Assembly (NCBI GenBank): GCA_964526835.1
Contig: CAZGMK010000007.1
Coordinates: forward strand, 1 to 64,000
Length of the DNA stretch: 64,000 nucleotides
Direction of reading: 5' to 3'
Source of the DNA: DAOSXA01 sp964526835
Lineage (GTDB): Bacteria; Zixibacteria; MSB-5A5; GN15; FEB-12
The notes beneath the pieces are model-generated. The model did not search any database and was not told where the DNA came from. It saw nothing but the letters and a program-made list of their open reading frames with translations. This document shows positions 51,528 through 61,137 of this stretch, piece after piece (the stretch's first letter is position 1; each line of letters opens with the position of its first letter). Both the position numbers and the translations under genes were made by a program.

Positions 51528-52748
51528 TTACTCGTAGCTCAAGGCCTTGATTGGATCCAGTCTGGCCGCCTTCATGGCCGGATAGATCCCGAAGATCAAG
51601 CCCATGGACGTTGAGATTGTAAGACCGACGACTATGGCCAGAACGGACGGTGAGATATCCATGCCAATCGCGCCCACTAGGCCCCTGGCCGCCAGGTAGC
51701 CTGCGACGATACCGACAAGTCCGCCGGACAAGGTCGTAATCAACGATTCGAAGAGGAACTGCATCAGAATGTGACGCCTTCTCGCCCCCACTGACTTACG
51801 GATACCTATTTCCCGCGTCCGCTCGGTGACAGCCACCATCATGATATTCATGACGACTATACCGCCAACCACGACGGATATCGACGACACTCCCACCAGT
51901 CCCATCCTGAAGACCCGGGTAACATTGTTCAACATCGCCAGGATATTGTCGGCGGTCAGAATCCCAAAATCGTCCGGCTTGTCAGGCGGCACGTGGCGAT
52001 CGGCCCGCAGAATCATTCGCACTTGGTCAATCGCATCGTCCAGCCTCTCCACCGAAACAGCCTTCACGAAGTACGACAGTCGAAACTCGGGCCGGCCGAA
52101 TTGCTGGATATGGGTGGAGAACGGAATAGTGACGAATTGATCCTGGTTCTCGCCGAACATCGATCCCTGTTTCCTTGCTACCCCGATAACTTCGTATTTA
52201 ACCCCGTCGATGCGGATATCCTTACCGATCGGATCCAGATCGCCGAATAGCCGCTCCCTGACCTGGTCGCCTATGAAGACGACGCGGCGCCGGTAGTGAT
52301 CGTCATCGGCGGAATGATATCGTCCTTGCGCTACCTCCAGGTCCACGATATCGATGTGATTGAAAGTCGTACCTCCGACACGCACATCGCGCATGCTCTG
52401 ATCGCGGTACTTGATTCTCGCCGAGACACCGGCCTGACTGGATACGGTCTCACATAGGTCGCAGCCCTCCTCGATCATCTTCGGAATATCCAGACCAAGG
52501 GGCTTGCGCTTGACGGCCTCCAACCACTGCTCGTGCGAAGTGATCATCCCCATCCGCTGAATGATGAAGGTCGTAGGGCCAAGGCTGGCCAGCTCATCTT
52601 CAACCGCGCCCATCATGCCCTCAAGAGCCGAGATAATCGTCATCACGGAGGTGAAGCCAACGACGACCCCCAGGAAAGTCAGCCCGCTGCGCAGCTTATT
52701 CGACCAGATGGCGTCCCAGGCGAGTCGAAGAAGGGAGAACACTATCAT
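51528..52748 (-). CDS. MacB-type ABC transporter permease (first)
   Basis: A 406-residue permease of the same architecture as its neighbour: helix 1 (LTFLGVVVGFTSVMTIISAL), a periplasmic MacB core, then three FtsX helices containing VTERTREIGIRKSVGARRRH. It starts 6 bases after the ATPase. Tandem permease pairs usually form heterodimers in this family. ATG 52748 is used. Confidence 0.9.
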   Translation of the reverse strand: MIVFSLLRLAWDAIWSNKLRSGLTFLGVVVGFTSVMTIISALEGMMGAVEDELASLGPTTFIIQRMGMITSHEQWLEAVKRKPLGLDIPKMIEEGCDLCETVSSQAGVSARIKYRDQSMRDVRVGGTTFNHIDIVDLEVAQGRYHSADDDHYRRRVVFIGDQVRERLFGDLDPIGKDIRIDGVKYEVIGVARKQGSMFGENQDQFVTIPFSTHIQQFGRPEFRLSYFVKAVSVERLDDAIDQVRMILRADRHVPPDKPDDFGILTADNILAMLNNVTRVFRMGLVGVSSISVVVGGIVVMNIMMVAVTERTREIGIRKSVGARRRHILMQFLFESLITTLSGGLVGIVAGYLAARGLVGAIGMDISPSVLAIVVGLTISTSMGLIFGIYPAMKAARLDPIKALSYE

Positions 52749-52754
52749 AGCAGT

Positions 52755-53459
52755 CTACACCGCCATTCCCTGCCCGAGTGGGGTCTTCTCATCCGTTACG
52801 ATGCGGCCATCGAGAATAGACAGGATGCGATGGGCTCGCCTGGCGATATCCGGTTCATGGGTCACAATGATGATCGTGTTCCCCTGCTGGTGAAGTTCTT
52901 CCAGAAATTTCATGATATCAATAGATGTCTTGCTATCCAAGTTGCCTGTCGGTTCGTCGGCCAGCAGCAAGGATGGCTCGTTTACCAGGGCGCGCGCGAT
53001 AGCCACCCGCTGCCGTTGTCCGCCCGACAACTCACTCGGCTTGTGATTGATGCGGTCCAGCAGGTCCACCATCTTCAGGGCATTCCGGGCCAGCTCCCGA
53101 CGCTCCATCGAGGGAGTGCCGTTGTATATGAGGGGGAGTTCGACATTGTGCAGGGCGGTGGCCCGGGGAAGAAGGTTGAATGTCTGGAAGACGAATCCGA
53201 TCTCGCGATTCCTGATATTGGCCAGTTCGTCGTCGTTCATCACACTGGCCAGCTTGCCGTTGAGATAGTACTGTCCCTGACTCGGAGTATCCAGACATCC
53301 AATTAGATTCATTAGGGTCGACTTACCTGATCCGGACGGACCCATGATGGCCACATACTCACCTTTCTGAATCTCGATGCTGACACCGCGCAGAGCATGG
53401 ACTTCTTCACTCCCCATTTGATAGGTCTTCCAGAGGTTCTCGGTCCGAATAAGCGCCAT
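52755..53459 (-). CDS. ABC transporter ATPase (MacB/LolD type)
   Basis: A 234-residue ATPase. Walker A is GPSGSGKST near residue 42, the signature is LSGGQRQRVAIARAL near residue 140, and Walker B is LLLADEPTGNLD near residue 162, the ending typical of MacB/LolD-type exporters. ATG 53459 follows GTG 53462; GAGG lies just upstream. It energises the two permeases that follow. Confidence 0.95.
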   Translation of the reverse strand: MALIRTENLWKTYQMGSEEVHALRGVSIEIQKGEYVAIMGPSGSGKSTLMNLIGCLDTPSQGQYYLNGKLASVMNDDELANIRNREIGFVFQTFNLLPRATALHNVELPLIYNGTPSMERRELARNALKMVDLLDRINHKPSELSGGQRQRVAIARALVNEPSLLLADEPTGNLDSKTSIDIMKFLEELHQQGNTIIIVTHEPDIARRAHRILSILDGRIVTDEKTPLGQGMAV

Positions 53460-53461
53460 CA

Positions 53462-54772
53462 CTAACCTCTTTCGCGGCCCGTTGACTTAGACTTCACCTT
53501 ATCACCATCCTTGACATGGCGCAGGACACGATAAGGACCGGCGATGACACTGTCGTCCTCATTCAGCCCCTCCAACACCTCAATACGTTTGGAATCCGCG
53601 ATACCCGTCTCGACTTCGACAAAGTGCGCCAGTCCATCGCGAATGACATAGACGCCCTTGAGCTCGACGCGATCCTTACGTCCTTCACCAACGACGGGTC
53701 CAACGTCGCCTTCATCGGCTTCGGCGGCGTGGACGCTGCCTACGCCAACGCAGCTCGACTCCGCTGCTTCGCCTCCACGGGTCTCTCGAAGTGAATCGGG
53801 GTCGAAGGAGCGCACGACAACGGCGCTGTAAGGTACCGTGAGGGCCTTATTCCGGGTCGCCGTAACAATATCAACTGTGGCGGACATGCCCGGGCGAAGC
53901 ATCACATCGGGATCCTGGAATACAACTTTGACCCGGAAATTGGTCGATTGATCCTGGCCGAGTGAGGTAACTGCCGTGTTGCCGACTTCGACCACGTGTC
54001 CCTTGAACGTTGTATCGGGATAGGCGTCGACCTGAATGTCGGCCTGTTGACTAGTATCGACCTTATTGATCTCGGTCTCATCCACATCCACCTCCACCTC
54101 GAAGACATCCAGATCGGAGATAGTCATTAGAGTCCGCCCCTGTGAGTAGAGTGACTGGGCCGCTGCTATCTCGCCTACCTCACAGTCGAGAAAGGTTATG
54201 ATGCCATCCATCGGAGCCACGATCTTAGCCTTGCGAAGATAATCCAGCTGCTTCTCGTAGCGGGCCTGCGCCTGTCTGGCCTGGGCCTGCATCGCTTCGT
54301 AGTTCGACTTGGCACTCTGCCAGGCATACAGGGCGTTCTTGAAGGTTGTCTCGGAAGTCAAATTGGACTTGTACAGACGCTCCTGGCGTTCGTATTCGTC
54401 TTGAGCTTGCTCCAATTGCACCCTGGCTCCATCCAAACGAGCATTAACTTCACCGACCGCATACCGGGCCTGATCCACGTCCGACTTAAGCTGAATCGTG
54501 TCCAGCACTACCAGCAACTGACCGGCCTTCACCCGATTTCCCTCCTTAACGGGGAGGGCCATGATTTCGCCGTTGACCTCAGATGTGATATCGACTTTCG
54601 TCCTCGGCTGGATGCGCCCCGAGGCGCTGACTGTTTCGACTATGTCTCTGCGTATGACCCGGTCGGCATTGACTTCCACAGCGTCGGAGAACGACAGCCC
54701 CAGATTCGCAACGACGAGCACAACGACCACCAGGCACACAGCGATGATTATCAGCAGTTTCTTCTTACTCAT
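53462..54772 (-). CDS. Periplasmic adaptor (HlyD/MacA family)
   Basis: A 436-residue membrane fusion protein. A single N-terminal membrane helix (LLIIIAVCLVVVVLVVANLG) anchors it. A lipoyl half precedes a coiled-coil hairpin (QLEQAQDEYERQERLYKSN, about residues 115-175), followed by the beta-barrel region (VDVDETEINKVDTSQQADIQ). A glycine/alanine/acidic insertion (EAAESSCVGVGSVHAAEADE) near residue 340 is unusual. It bridges the ABC permeases to the TolC protein encoded just upstream. GGA-rich sequence precedes ATG 54772. Confidence 0.92.
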   Translation of the reverse strand: MSKKKLLIIIAVCLVVVVLVVANLGLSFSDAVEVNADRVIRRDIVETVSASGRIQPRTKVDITSEVNGEIMALPVKEGNRVKAGQLLVVLDTIQLKSDVDQARYAVGEVNARLDGARVQLEQAQDEYERQERLYKSNLTSETTFKNALYAWQSAKSNYEAMQAQARQAQARYEKQLDYLRKAKIVAPMDGIITFLDCEVGEIAAAQSLYSQGRTLMTISDLDVFEVEVDVDETEINKVDTSQQADIQVDAYPDTTFKGHVVEVGNTAVTSLGQDQSTNFRVKVVFQDPDVMLRPGMSATVDIVTATRNKALTVPYSAVVVRSFDPDSLRETRGGEAAESSCVGVGSVHAAEADEGDVGPVVGEGRKDRVELKGVYVIRDGLAHFVEVETGIADSKRIEVLEGLNEDDSVIAGPYRVLRHVKDGDKVKSKSTGRERG

Positions 54773-54825
54773 AACGGCTCATTCCTCTCCATATCCACCT
54801 TCCAGAAGAGTAATCTCCTCTTATA

Positions 54826-56211
54826 CTACATTTTCCCCATTGCGTTTTCAAGCCGCGCGATAGCCAGATTGTGATCGAACTCGGCTCGTATCAGCGACAC
54901 CTGCGCCTCTTTGAGCGAGACCTGTGCGTTGAGCAGATCCAATATGGTCGCCGCGCCAAGATTGTACTTCTCCTGCGTGATGCGCAGATCCTCGTCGGCG
55001 GCGGCGACGTTCTCGCCGGCAACTTCCTGCTGCAACCTTGTCCGCTCAATATCGAGGTGAGCGGTCTTGATCCGCACAATCACGTTGTTACGTTGATCCG
55101 ATAGCTGCGCCAGGGTGTTGTTGCGGGCTACCTTCGCCTGAGACAACTGGCGTTCCCGCCAGAAGCCGTCGAAGATTCTCCAGCTGAGGTTCAGGCCGTA
55201 GCTCAGCGTACGGTGAGAGTTGTCATAGAGGACGGTATCACCGGAGGAACCGCTGAACCACGTCAGACTACCGGAGCCGCCCAGAGTCGGCAAGTAAGCC
55301 GACCAGGCTGAGCGGACGCTGTGGCGAGCCGCATCGGAGCTCTTCCGAACCGCCAGCAGGCCCGGATGGCGTTCCAGGCCAAAAGAGATGGCCTCGTCAA
55401 GATCACCGCGAAAGTCCCTCGAGGCGTGCTCGGTGTCGAATGCAACGTCGCTGTTGGGATCGAGTCCGATGGTATAGACTAGTTCGGCTCGCGTCGTCTC
55501 GACCGTATTCTGGGCCGAAATGTGCGCCAGCCGATCATTGCCCAGCTGCACCCGTTGCTTCAGTACATCGGATCTGGCGGCGGAGCCGACCTCGTACATC
55601 GATTCAATGAGGTTGAGCTGTTCGTTCGAGCGCTCGACCGCGTCGGTCTGGACCGCGACATTCTCCAGAGCGGCCAGATGGGCGTAATAGGCAACCTTAA
55701 CCGAGAGAATGAGGTCCTGTTCACTGGCGATCACATCGAGATGGGCGCGAGCCTTCTCGGCTCCGGCCGCGGCCAGGTCAAAAAAGTTGCTCACATCCAG
55801 AAGGGACATGCTGGCGCTCAAATTGAGCCTTTTGTCGGTAGCATCCTGATCGGGAAGATCGACGCTTCTCTTCTCCGTTCGAAGGGCTCTCGGAAAGCCG
55901 AGCAGGTTGCCGGCGGTATCAGCGACAAAAAAGGTGTCAGCCTCAGTCACCACTTCAGTCTCCGCCTCGAAGTCGCGCCTGTGGCTTTTCCCATAACTAT
56001 AGGAGGCGTCGACGCGGGGAAGGAATGCCCCCAGGGCGGCACGACGGTCGGCGGCGGCCAGGTTTTCTGCTCCGTGGGCGGCGATGATCGAGGCCCGAGT
56101 TGTGAGGGCCAGATCAATGCATTCATCAAGCGTGAGAGTACGTTCCGCGCCCGACGCCGGTGCGGCGGCGATCAGAACAACCATAAAGGAAACGATCAAA
56201 GCTAGTCTCAT
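54826..56211 (-). CDS. TolC-family outer-membrane factor
   Basis: A 461-residue outer-membrane efflux protein. A signal peptide (LALIVSFMVVLIAAAPASGA) is followed by LTLDECIDLALTTRASI, the classic TolC start, and two repeats of long helices (EKARAHLDVIASEQDLI, QLSQAKVARNNTLAQLSDQ) with YNLGAATILDLLNAQVSLKEAQ near the C-terminus. I chose ATG 56211 after two TTG codons; GGAG lies 8 bases upstream. It would provide the outer-membrane channel for the ABC exporter. Confidence 0.93.
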   Translation of the reverse strand: MRLALIVSFMVVLIAAAPASGAERTLTLDECIDLALTTRASIIAAHGAENLAAADRRAALGAFLPRVDASYSYGKSHRRDFEAETEVVTEADTFFVADTAGNLLGFPRALRTEKRSVDLPDQDATDKRLNLSASMSLLDVSNFFDLAAAGAEKARAHLDVIASEQDLILSVKVAYYAHLAALENVAVQTDAVERSNEQLNLIESMYEVGSAARSDVLKQRVQLGNDRLAHISAQNTVETTRAELVYTIGLDPNSDVAFDTEHASRDFRGDLDEAISFGLERHPGLLAVRKSSDAARHSVRSAWSAYLPTLGGSGSLTWFSGSSGDTVLYDNSHRTLSYGLNLSWRIFDGFWRERQLSQAKVARNNTLAQLSDQRNNVIVRIKTAHLDIERTRLQQEVAGENVAAADEDLRITQEKYNLGAATILDLLNAQVSLKEAQVSLIRAEFDHNLAIARLENAMGKM

Positions 56212-56244
56212 CAACAAAGCTCCTCTATCCAGACTTATAATCCA

Positions 56245-56949
56245 TCAAAACAAAGAACCCACTAACGATAGCGCCGACAGCAAACCCAATGATAGGACCG
56301 ATATCCAATAGCCTTTGTTGCGGGCAAATCCGTAAATCGCAGCCAGACCAATCCCGACAACCGCTATCTCCCAGATATGGAACAGACTCAGCTTCGACAA
56401 AGCCTGATAGGCGAAGCTCTGATATCCCTGGTCCGCCACCAGTACTGCCGGCGACAGCGTGACCGCAGCGCTGTCTTTGGCCATGATCAACGGGACATGA
56501 ACCAGCATGCCGACGGCGAACAGGATGTTTCCATACAGACACACAGAAAGCACCTGCTTGAACCTGGCCTGGCCGGCAAAGACGAAGGTTCCCCAGAACA
56601 TCACAACCGCGGCCTCAATCAACGGCAGCATTAGCATCACCAGTGTACCGCCAATGACGATTGCGCGTTTTCCCCAGACCTCGGCCTCCGGCGGCAGTTC
56701 CTGACCCTGAAGCCGTTCCTGCATCTGGGGGCTGTTGGCCTGCATCGCCCACAGATAATCCTGAACCAACAGAAGGAAGACAGCAAAGAGCACCCCGAAG
56801 ATTATGTATGGGACTAGCACCCTCGGCTGATCCTTGAGCTCGGAGAAGAACTTCGATGGACCGCTGAAGACCCGGATCACCCCTCGCCAGGGCAAGCTTC
56901 TATCCTTCTGCAAGCCTGGCTCCATCGACGGAGTGATGGAAGTATCCAT
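56245..56949 (-). CDS. YIP1-family membrane protein
   Basis: A 234-residue protein with five hydrophobic segments (VPYIIFGVLFAVFLLLV, AIVIGGTLVMLMLPLIEAAV, ILFAVGMLVHVPLIM and two near the C-terminus). The N-terminal VIRVFSGPSKFFSELKDQPR matches the YIP1 family. ATG 56949 has AGGAGAGG upstream and is preferred over an in-frame start at 57126. It leads the TolC/exporter operon, 33 bases before tolC. Its role is unknown. Confidence 0.85.
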   Translation of the reverse strand: MDTSITPSMEPGLQKDRSLPWRGVIRVFSGPSKFFSELKDQPRVLVPYIIFGVLFAVFLLLVQDYLWAMQANSPQMQERLQGQELPPEAEVWGKRAIVIGGTLVMLMLPLIEAAVVMFWGTFVFAGQARFKQVLSVCLYGNILFAVGMLVHVPLIMAKDSAAVTLSPAVLVADQGYQSFAYQALSKLSLFHIWEIAVVGIGLAAIYGFARNKGYWISVLSLGLLSALSLVGSLF

Positions 56950-57031
56950 ATACCTCTCCTCTGTTCTCCATAGCGTCCAATACGTCGTCGGACGCCGGGT
57001 TGTTTCAATCGCTTCGACTATTAGACATACT

Positions 57032-57059
57032 AAGATAGGGTCTCCGCATTCAACGGCAA
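57032..57059 (-). promoter_or_regulatory. Possible promoter of the exporter operon
   Basis: On the minus strand TTGCCG (57059-57054) and TATCTT (57037-57032) are 16 bases apart, about 85 bases upstream of the YIP1 gene. Confidence 0.4.
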
Positions 57060-57062
57060 GAG

Positions 57063-57103
57063 CAAAAAGAGAAGGCGTCACCCGCTGTACCGCGGGTGAC
57101 GCC
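57063..57103 (-). terminator. Terminator of hppA
   Basis: A perfect 12-bp stem GGCGTCACCCGC/GCGGGTGACGCC (57074-57085 with 57092-57103), loop of 6, then TTCTCTTTTT on the minus strand. It separates hppA from the YIP1 operon. Confidence 0.9.
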
Positions 57104-57126
57104 GTATGGTCGCTGAGTCGAATCAA

Positions 57127-59139
57127 CTAACCGAACAGGGCCGCACCGACAACCAACGATACTATAGCCATCAGCTTGATGAGGATGTTCATCGATGGGC
57201 CGGAGGTATCCTTGAACGGGTCGCCGACTGTATCGCCGACAACGGCGGCCTTGTGGGCGTCAGAGCCTTTGCCCCCGTGCAGACCGCCTTCAATCAGCTT
57301 CTTGGCATTGTCCCACGCTCCGCCGGCGTTAGCCATCATCAAAGCCATCATCACACCGGACATGGTGGCTCCCGCCAGAAAGCCGCCCAGAGCCATTTTG
57401 CCCAGAATGTAACCGACTATGATTGGAGCCAGCACAGCGGTCAGGCCGGGAACGACCATCTGCTGCAGGGCGCCGGTCGTGGCAATATCCACACAGGTCT
57501 TCGTATCGGGCTTGGCTTTGCCTTCCATGAGACCCTTGATGTCACGGAACTGGCGGCGGACCTCCTCAACCATTTTCTGGGCCGCCTTGCCGACTGCCGT
57601 CATAGTAAGGGCGGCCACGAAGAAGGGCAGAACACCACCAACAAGGAAGCCGATAACGACCTTGACGTCGAGAATGTTGATAGAGGTAAGCCCGACCGCC
57701 GACGAGTAGGCCGAGAACAGGGCCAGTGCGGTCAGGGCGGCCGAACCAATGGCGAAGCCCTTACCGATCGCCGCGGTAGTATTTCCGAGCGCGTCCAGTC
57801 TATCAGTAATGCTGCGTACATCAGGACCAAGGCCCGACATTTCGGAGATGCCGCCGGCGTTGTCTGCAATCGGTCCGTAAGCATCAACCGACATAGTCAC
57901 GCCGATGGTCGCCAGCATACCCACGCCAGCGATGCCGATGCCGTAGAGTCCGGCGAAGGAATATCCGGCATAGATGGCGCCGCAGATCACAATGATCGGC
58001 AGCAGCACCGACTCCATGCCGACCGCCAATCCGGCGATGATATTAGTGGCCGCGCCGGTGTTGGAGGACTGGGCGATTCGTCGCACCGGACCGGCCGCGG
58101 TGTAGTACTCGGTCAGCAAACCGAGGATAATACCGGCGAGGTTACCACCGAGAATGGCCCAGAACACCTTCTGATCGATTCCAAGCCTGTCGATTATGAT
58201 CCAGGCGGCTACCAACATAACCACTGCGCCGACATACGTCACCAGACGCAGGGTGGCGGCCGGGTTCATCGTCGAGAAGAGCCTGACCGAAAGAACCCCG
58301 AGAATTGAGGCCAGGGCTCCGAAGGCCGCGATCAGAATAGGAAGTTGCATGAAGCTCGTGCGCATGCTGTCGCTAACCATCTGCCCCACCGGCATTCCGA
58401 GATTGACAGCGGTCGCGGTCGCGGCGATAGCGATCGTGGCGATGATTGAGCCGACATAGGACTCGAACAGGTCAGCGCCCATGCCGGCAGTGTCGCCCAC
58501 GTTGTCACCCACGTTATCGGCAATCACGGCGGGATTGCGGGGATCATCCTCGGGGATACCGGCTTCCACCTTGCCGACAAGATCGGCCCCGACATCGGCG
58601 GCCTTCGTGTAGATACCACCGCCGACACGAGCGAACAGGGCGATCGATGATGCCCCCATGGCGAAACCGTTGATAGTGGATTGCGTAGCCGGGTCGCCAT
58701 AGATGTAGAAGGCGATGCCGACGCCGATAAGCCCGAGAGAAGCCACCGACATCCCCATCACCGCGCCTCCGGAGAACGCGATTGACAGAGCAGCGGGTTG
58801 CCCCTTGTCTTTGGCCGCCGCACAGGTGCGAACATTGGCCCGAGTCGCCGCTTTCATTCCCACGAAACCCGCGAACATGGAGCAAATTGCACCACCCAGG
58901 AAGGCCAGCGCGGTACTCGGGGCGATGCGCCAGGCCAGCAAAGCGAAGACGACCAGCACAAACACGATCAGGATCGAGTACTCGCGCCGCAGAAAGACCA
59001 TGGCACCGTCGTGAATCTGATCGGATATCTCCTTCATCAGATCGGTGCCGACCGGTTTACTCCTGATCCAGAAGAACAGAATCAGGGCGAACACGAACCC
59101 CACCACACCAATAAGAGCCGCTAATAAACCCGTATCCAT
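57127..59139 (-). CDS. hppA: Membrane-bound K+-dependent pyrophosphatase (cation pump)
   Basis: A 670-residue protein with about 16 membrane helices that couples pyrophosphate hydrolysis to pumping of H+ or Na+ across the membrane. The catalytic motif GGGIYTKAADVGADLVGK near residue 185 and DNVGDNVGD are clear. GNTTAAIGKG near residue 455 has Ala and Gly at the two positions that mark K+-dependent enzymes (K+-independent ones have Lys and Thr). Whether Na+ or H+ is moved cannot be decided here. ATG 59139 has AGGAG upstream and is preferred over TTG 59145. Confidence 0.96.
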   Translation of the reverse strand: MDTGLLAALIGVVGFVFALILFFWIRSKPVGTDLMKEISDQIHDGAMVFLRREYSILIVFVLVVFALLAWRIAPSTALAFLGGAICSMFAGFVGMKAATRANVRTCAAAKDKGQPAALSIAFSGGAVMGMSVASLGLIGVGIAFYIYGDPATQSTINGFAMGASSIALFARVGGGIYTKAADVGADLVGKVEAGIPEDDPRNPAVIADNVGDNVGDTAGMGADLFESYVGSIIATIAIAATATAVNLGMPVGQMVSDSMRTSFMQLPILIAAFGALASILGVLSVRLFSTMNPAATLRLVTYVGAVVMLVAAWIIIDRLGIDQKVFWAILGGNLAGIILGLLTEYYTAAGPVRRIAQSSNTGAATNIIAGLAVGMESVLLPIIVICGAIYAGYSFAGLYGIGIAGVGMLATIGVTMSVDAYGPIADNAGGISEMSGLGPDVRSITDRLDALGNTTAAIGKGFAIGSAALTALALFSAYSSAVGLTSINILDVKVVIGFLVGGVLPFFVAALTMTAVGKAAQKMVEEVRRQFRDIKGLMEGKAKPDTKTCVDIATTGALQQMVVPGLTAVLAPIIVGYILGKMALGGFLAGATMSGVMMALMMANAGGAWDNAKKLIEGGLHGGKGSDAHKAAVVGDTVGDPFKDTSGPSMNILIKLMAIVSLVVGAALFG

Positions 59140-59210
59140 TAACAACTTCTCCTGTTTAGTGGACTATTGAGCAAGTTACTAATTTCACAACCTACGCCGA
59201 TTAAGCCCCG

Positions 59211-59239
59211 AATATATCCCCTCTCCAAAGTCATTGCAA
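59211..59239 (-). promoter_or_regulatory. Promoter of hppA
   Basis: On the minus strand TTGCAA (59239-59234) and TATATT (59216-59211) are 17 bases apart, about 70 bases upstream of the gene. Confidence 0.6.
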
Positions 59240-59278
59240 GGGAAATCTTTACTTCCTGGTGATGGACATATCCAAAGA

Positions 59279-59305
59279 GGGCCGGCGTCGATCTGACGCC
59301 GGCCC
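59279..59305 (-). terminator. Terminator-like hairpin after the lipoprotein gene
   Basis: An 11-bp perfect stem GGGCCGGCGTC/GACGCCGGCCC with a 5-base loop. On the minus strand it is followed only by TCTTTGG, a weak T tract. Confidence 0.6.
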
Positions 59306-59338
59306 GGGGGTGAACTCTTGATCTGGTGTCCCGGAAAC

Positions 59339-60913
59339 TCAGAGACGATTTATCGTAACCTTGATACGCGGCATCCCTACCAAGACCGGCCCGGGGATAC
59401 CGGAATTGACGTTGTGACGCGAGATCATGGCAAAAGACTGGGGCTCAGTCAACCTGGTCAAGGCCCTTCCCCGATTGCCCGGCAAAGCGCGAGTGTTGAC
59501 TATCAACGGGAAATTGGTCGAATCGTGCGGGTCGTTCGTTGGTTCAAGGGTAATGAACACCGTACCATACGGCCCGCGATTATCGGGGACCAGGTTAATT
59601 GGTCCGGTTCCCCCGGTCTGCGGCACATTCAGGAAATCCTCACCCGGAAACGGCGGGGGAACATGCAGATCGGAGGAATACGGATTCCCCTCGTCGGCCC
59701 CGCCTCCAGGCCACCTGAAGATGAACTCTCTGGTTTCTACATCCTCACGGGGCCCGTAGAATTTACCGGTAGACAGCAGACCACCGTCAATACCCCTTAT
59801 CAACGAGTCATTCACAGTGTTGTAGTTCATCCAGGCCGGCGGGGTCATGTCACCGACAGAGGCCCCCGCATCCTTAATCGTTGATGAAACAACCCAACCC
59901 TCATACAGCCACCCATAGCTGGACAGATCCATGAACGTGCCGCCAATGTACGAGAAATCGTGGTAGTTGAAAGAATCGGGCACGGCATTGTCACACAACG
60001 TGCTGTCCAGAAGATCGCCGCAGAAGAAGTTCATTTCGAGGTTGGTTGTCAGGTAAAGACTATCCCCGATTGACGGGCTCCCCGGACACTCTTCATGAGT
60101 CGTCATGTCATAGAGTACAATCGACTGCTCGAGCGTGTCAAGCCCATACCCGCGACGTACAACCGCACTTCGGATATTGGTCAGATCCACGATACTCGTC
60201 TGGCACTCGTCACCGGACAGCTGCTCCAGCGGGATCGTATCGATCTTGAAATCCCTCATCTCGACCGTATCCTGGCGAGTTCCGGTGTTGTACTCCATTG
60301 TCGCAAACCAGATCGCCGATCCAACGAGGGTGGTCTCCGCCCGGAAATTGGCGCTGTCATCTCTGTTCAGACCGAACAATCCGATCACTGTATCGTTGGT
60401 TACGGTTTTCATATTGAAATACATAATACCGAGTGAGTCTCCGCTCTTGCCTATGTGCGGAAAGACCAGGTCCACCGGGTCGGTTTCGGGATCGGTGACA
60501 TTGTCGATCAACATCACCGGACCAATATCGGCGTCGGAGCCATCTGTCCGCTGGACCGACACGAACAGGTATCCGTACTTCATTATGTCGGCGGGAAGCA
60601 GGAACCGGTTGGAATCAGCGCGGTCCGCTGAATCGGGATCCGCGTGACGAACCTTGAATTTGCCCTGCTCGAAGTTGTAACCGAATTCGCCGAAACAATG
60701 GGCGTTGTGAACGCTGTCGTTAACTAGTCCTTCAGCCACGCACAAATTATAGACCAGTCCCGGAGGGTTGCTCGGCAACCGCTCAGGGTTCAAATAGATG
60801 GTCGTCTGGGTGACATCGGTGTAAACATCTTCCGGCTGGCTGCAGCCCCAGTACAAAGTTACGGCACTGATCAGCAAGGCCAGCGCCAAAAGGCGCTTTG
60901 GGCGCTTATGCAT
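59339..60913 (-). CDS. Hypothetical lipoprotein
   Basis: A 524-residue protein with an N-terminal signal (LLALALLISAVTLYWGCS) and a Cys at the expected lipidation site (YWGC, not a perfect lipobox). The rest is beta-rich, with many Asp and Asn, paired Cys (DECQTS, HEECPG, NFFCGD, STLCDN) that may form disulfides, and no domain I recognise. ATG 60913 has AGGAGG upstream. It ends in basic GMPRIKVTINRL. It is monocistronic, with its own promoter and a terminator before hppA. Function unknown. Confidence 0.75.
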   Translation of the reverse strand: MHKRPKRLLALALLISAVTLYWGCSQPEDVYTDVTQTTIYLNPERLPSNPPGLVYNLCVAEGLVNDSVHNAHCFGEFGYNFEQGKFKVRHADPDSADRADSNRFLLPADIMKYGYLFVSVQRTDGSDADIGPVMLIDNVTDPETDPVDLVFPHIGKSGDSLGIMYFNMKTVTNDTVIGLFGLNRDDSANFRAETTLVGSAIWFATMEYNTGTRQDTVEMRDFKIDTIPLEQLSGDECQTSIVDLTNIRSAVVRRGYGLDTLEQSIVLYDMTTHEECPGSPSIGDSLYLTTNLEMNFFCGDLLDSTLCDNAVPDSFNYHDFSYIGGTFMDLSSYGWLYEGWVVSSTIKDAGASVGDMTPPAWMNYNTVNDSLIRGIDGGLLSTGKFYGPREDVETREFIFRWPGGGADEGNPYSSDLHVPPPFPGEDFLNVPQTGGTGPINLVPDNRGPYGTVFITLEPTNDPHDSTNFPLIVNTRALPGNRGRALTRLTEPQSFAMISRHNVNSGIPGPVLVGMPRIKVTINRL

Positions 60914-60973
60914 CAACTAATTCCTCCTGCGAATTCATACCCGACCATACACTCCTCAAATCCATAAACGCCG

Positions 60974-61003
60974 AATATAACGGCGCTTAGAGAAAGGTGT
61001 CAA
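60974..61003 (-). promoter_or_regulatory. Promoter of the lipoprotein gene
   Basis: On the minus strand TTGACA (61003-60998) and TATATT (60979-60974) are 18 bases apart. Confidence 0.7.
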
Positions 61004-61137
61004 GTCCTTTTCCGGGGGACTTGGTATCTTCCCTCTCCGAAGACGAAGTCTTGCCCGGGAACGTCTAAAGAAAAGATAAATGAATGTCGATAAACGGATT
61101 ATGCAAGTTAAACCATACCAGTTCAGGGAACAGCATC

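Noticed and set aside
57106..58308. 400-codon plus-strand frame opposite hppA
   Set aside because: It is antisense to the conserved pyrophosphatase and crosses the hppA stop; the translation is His/Asp-rich low complexity.
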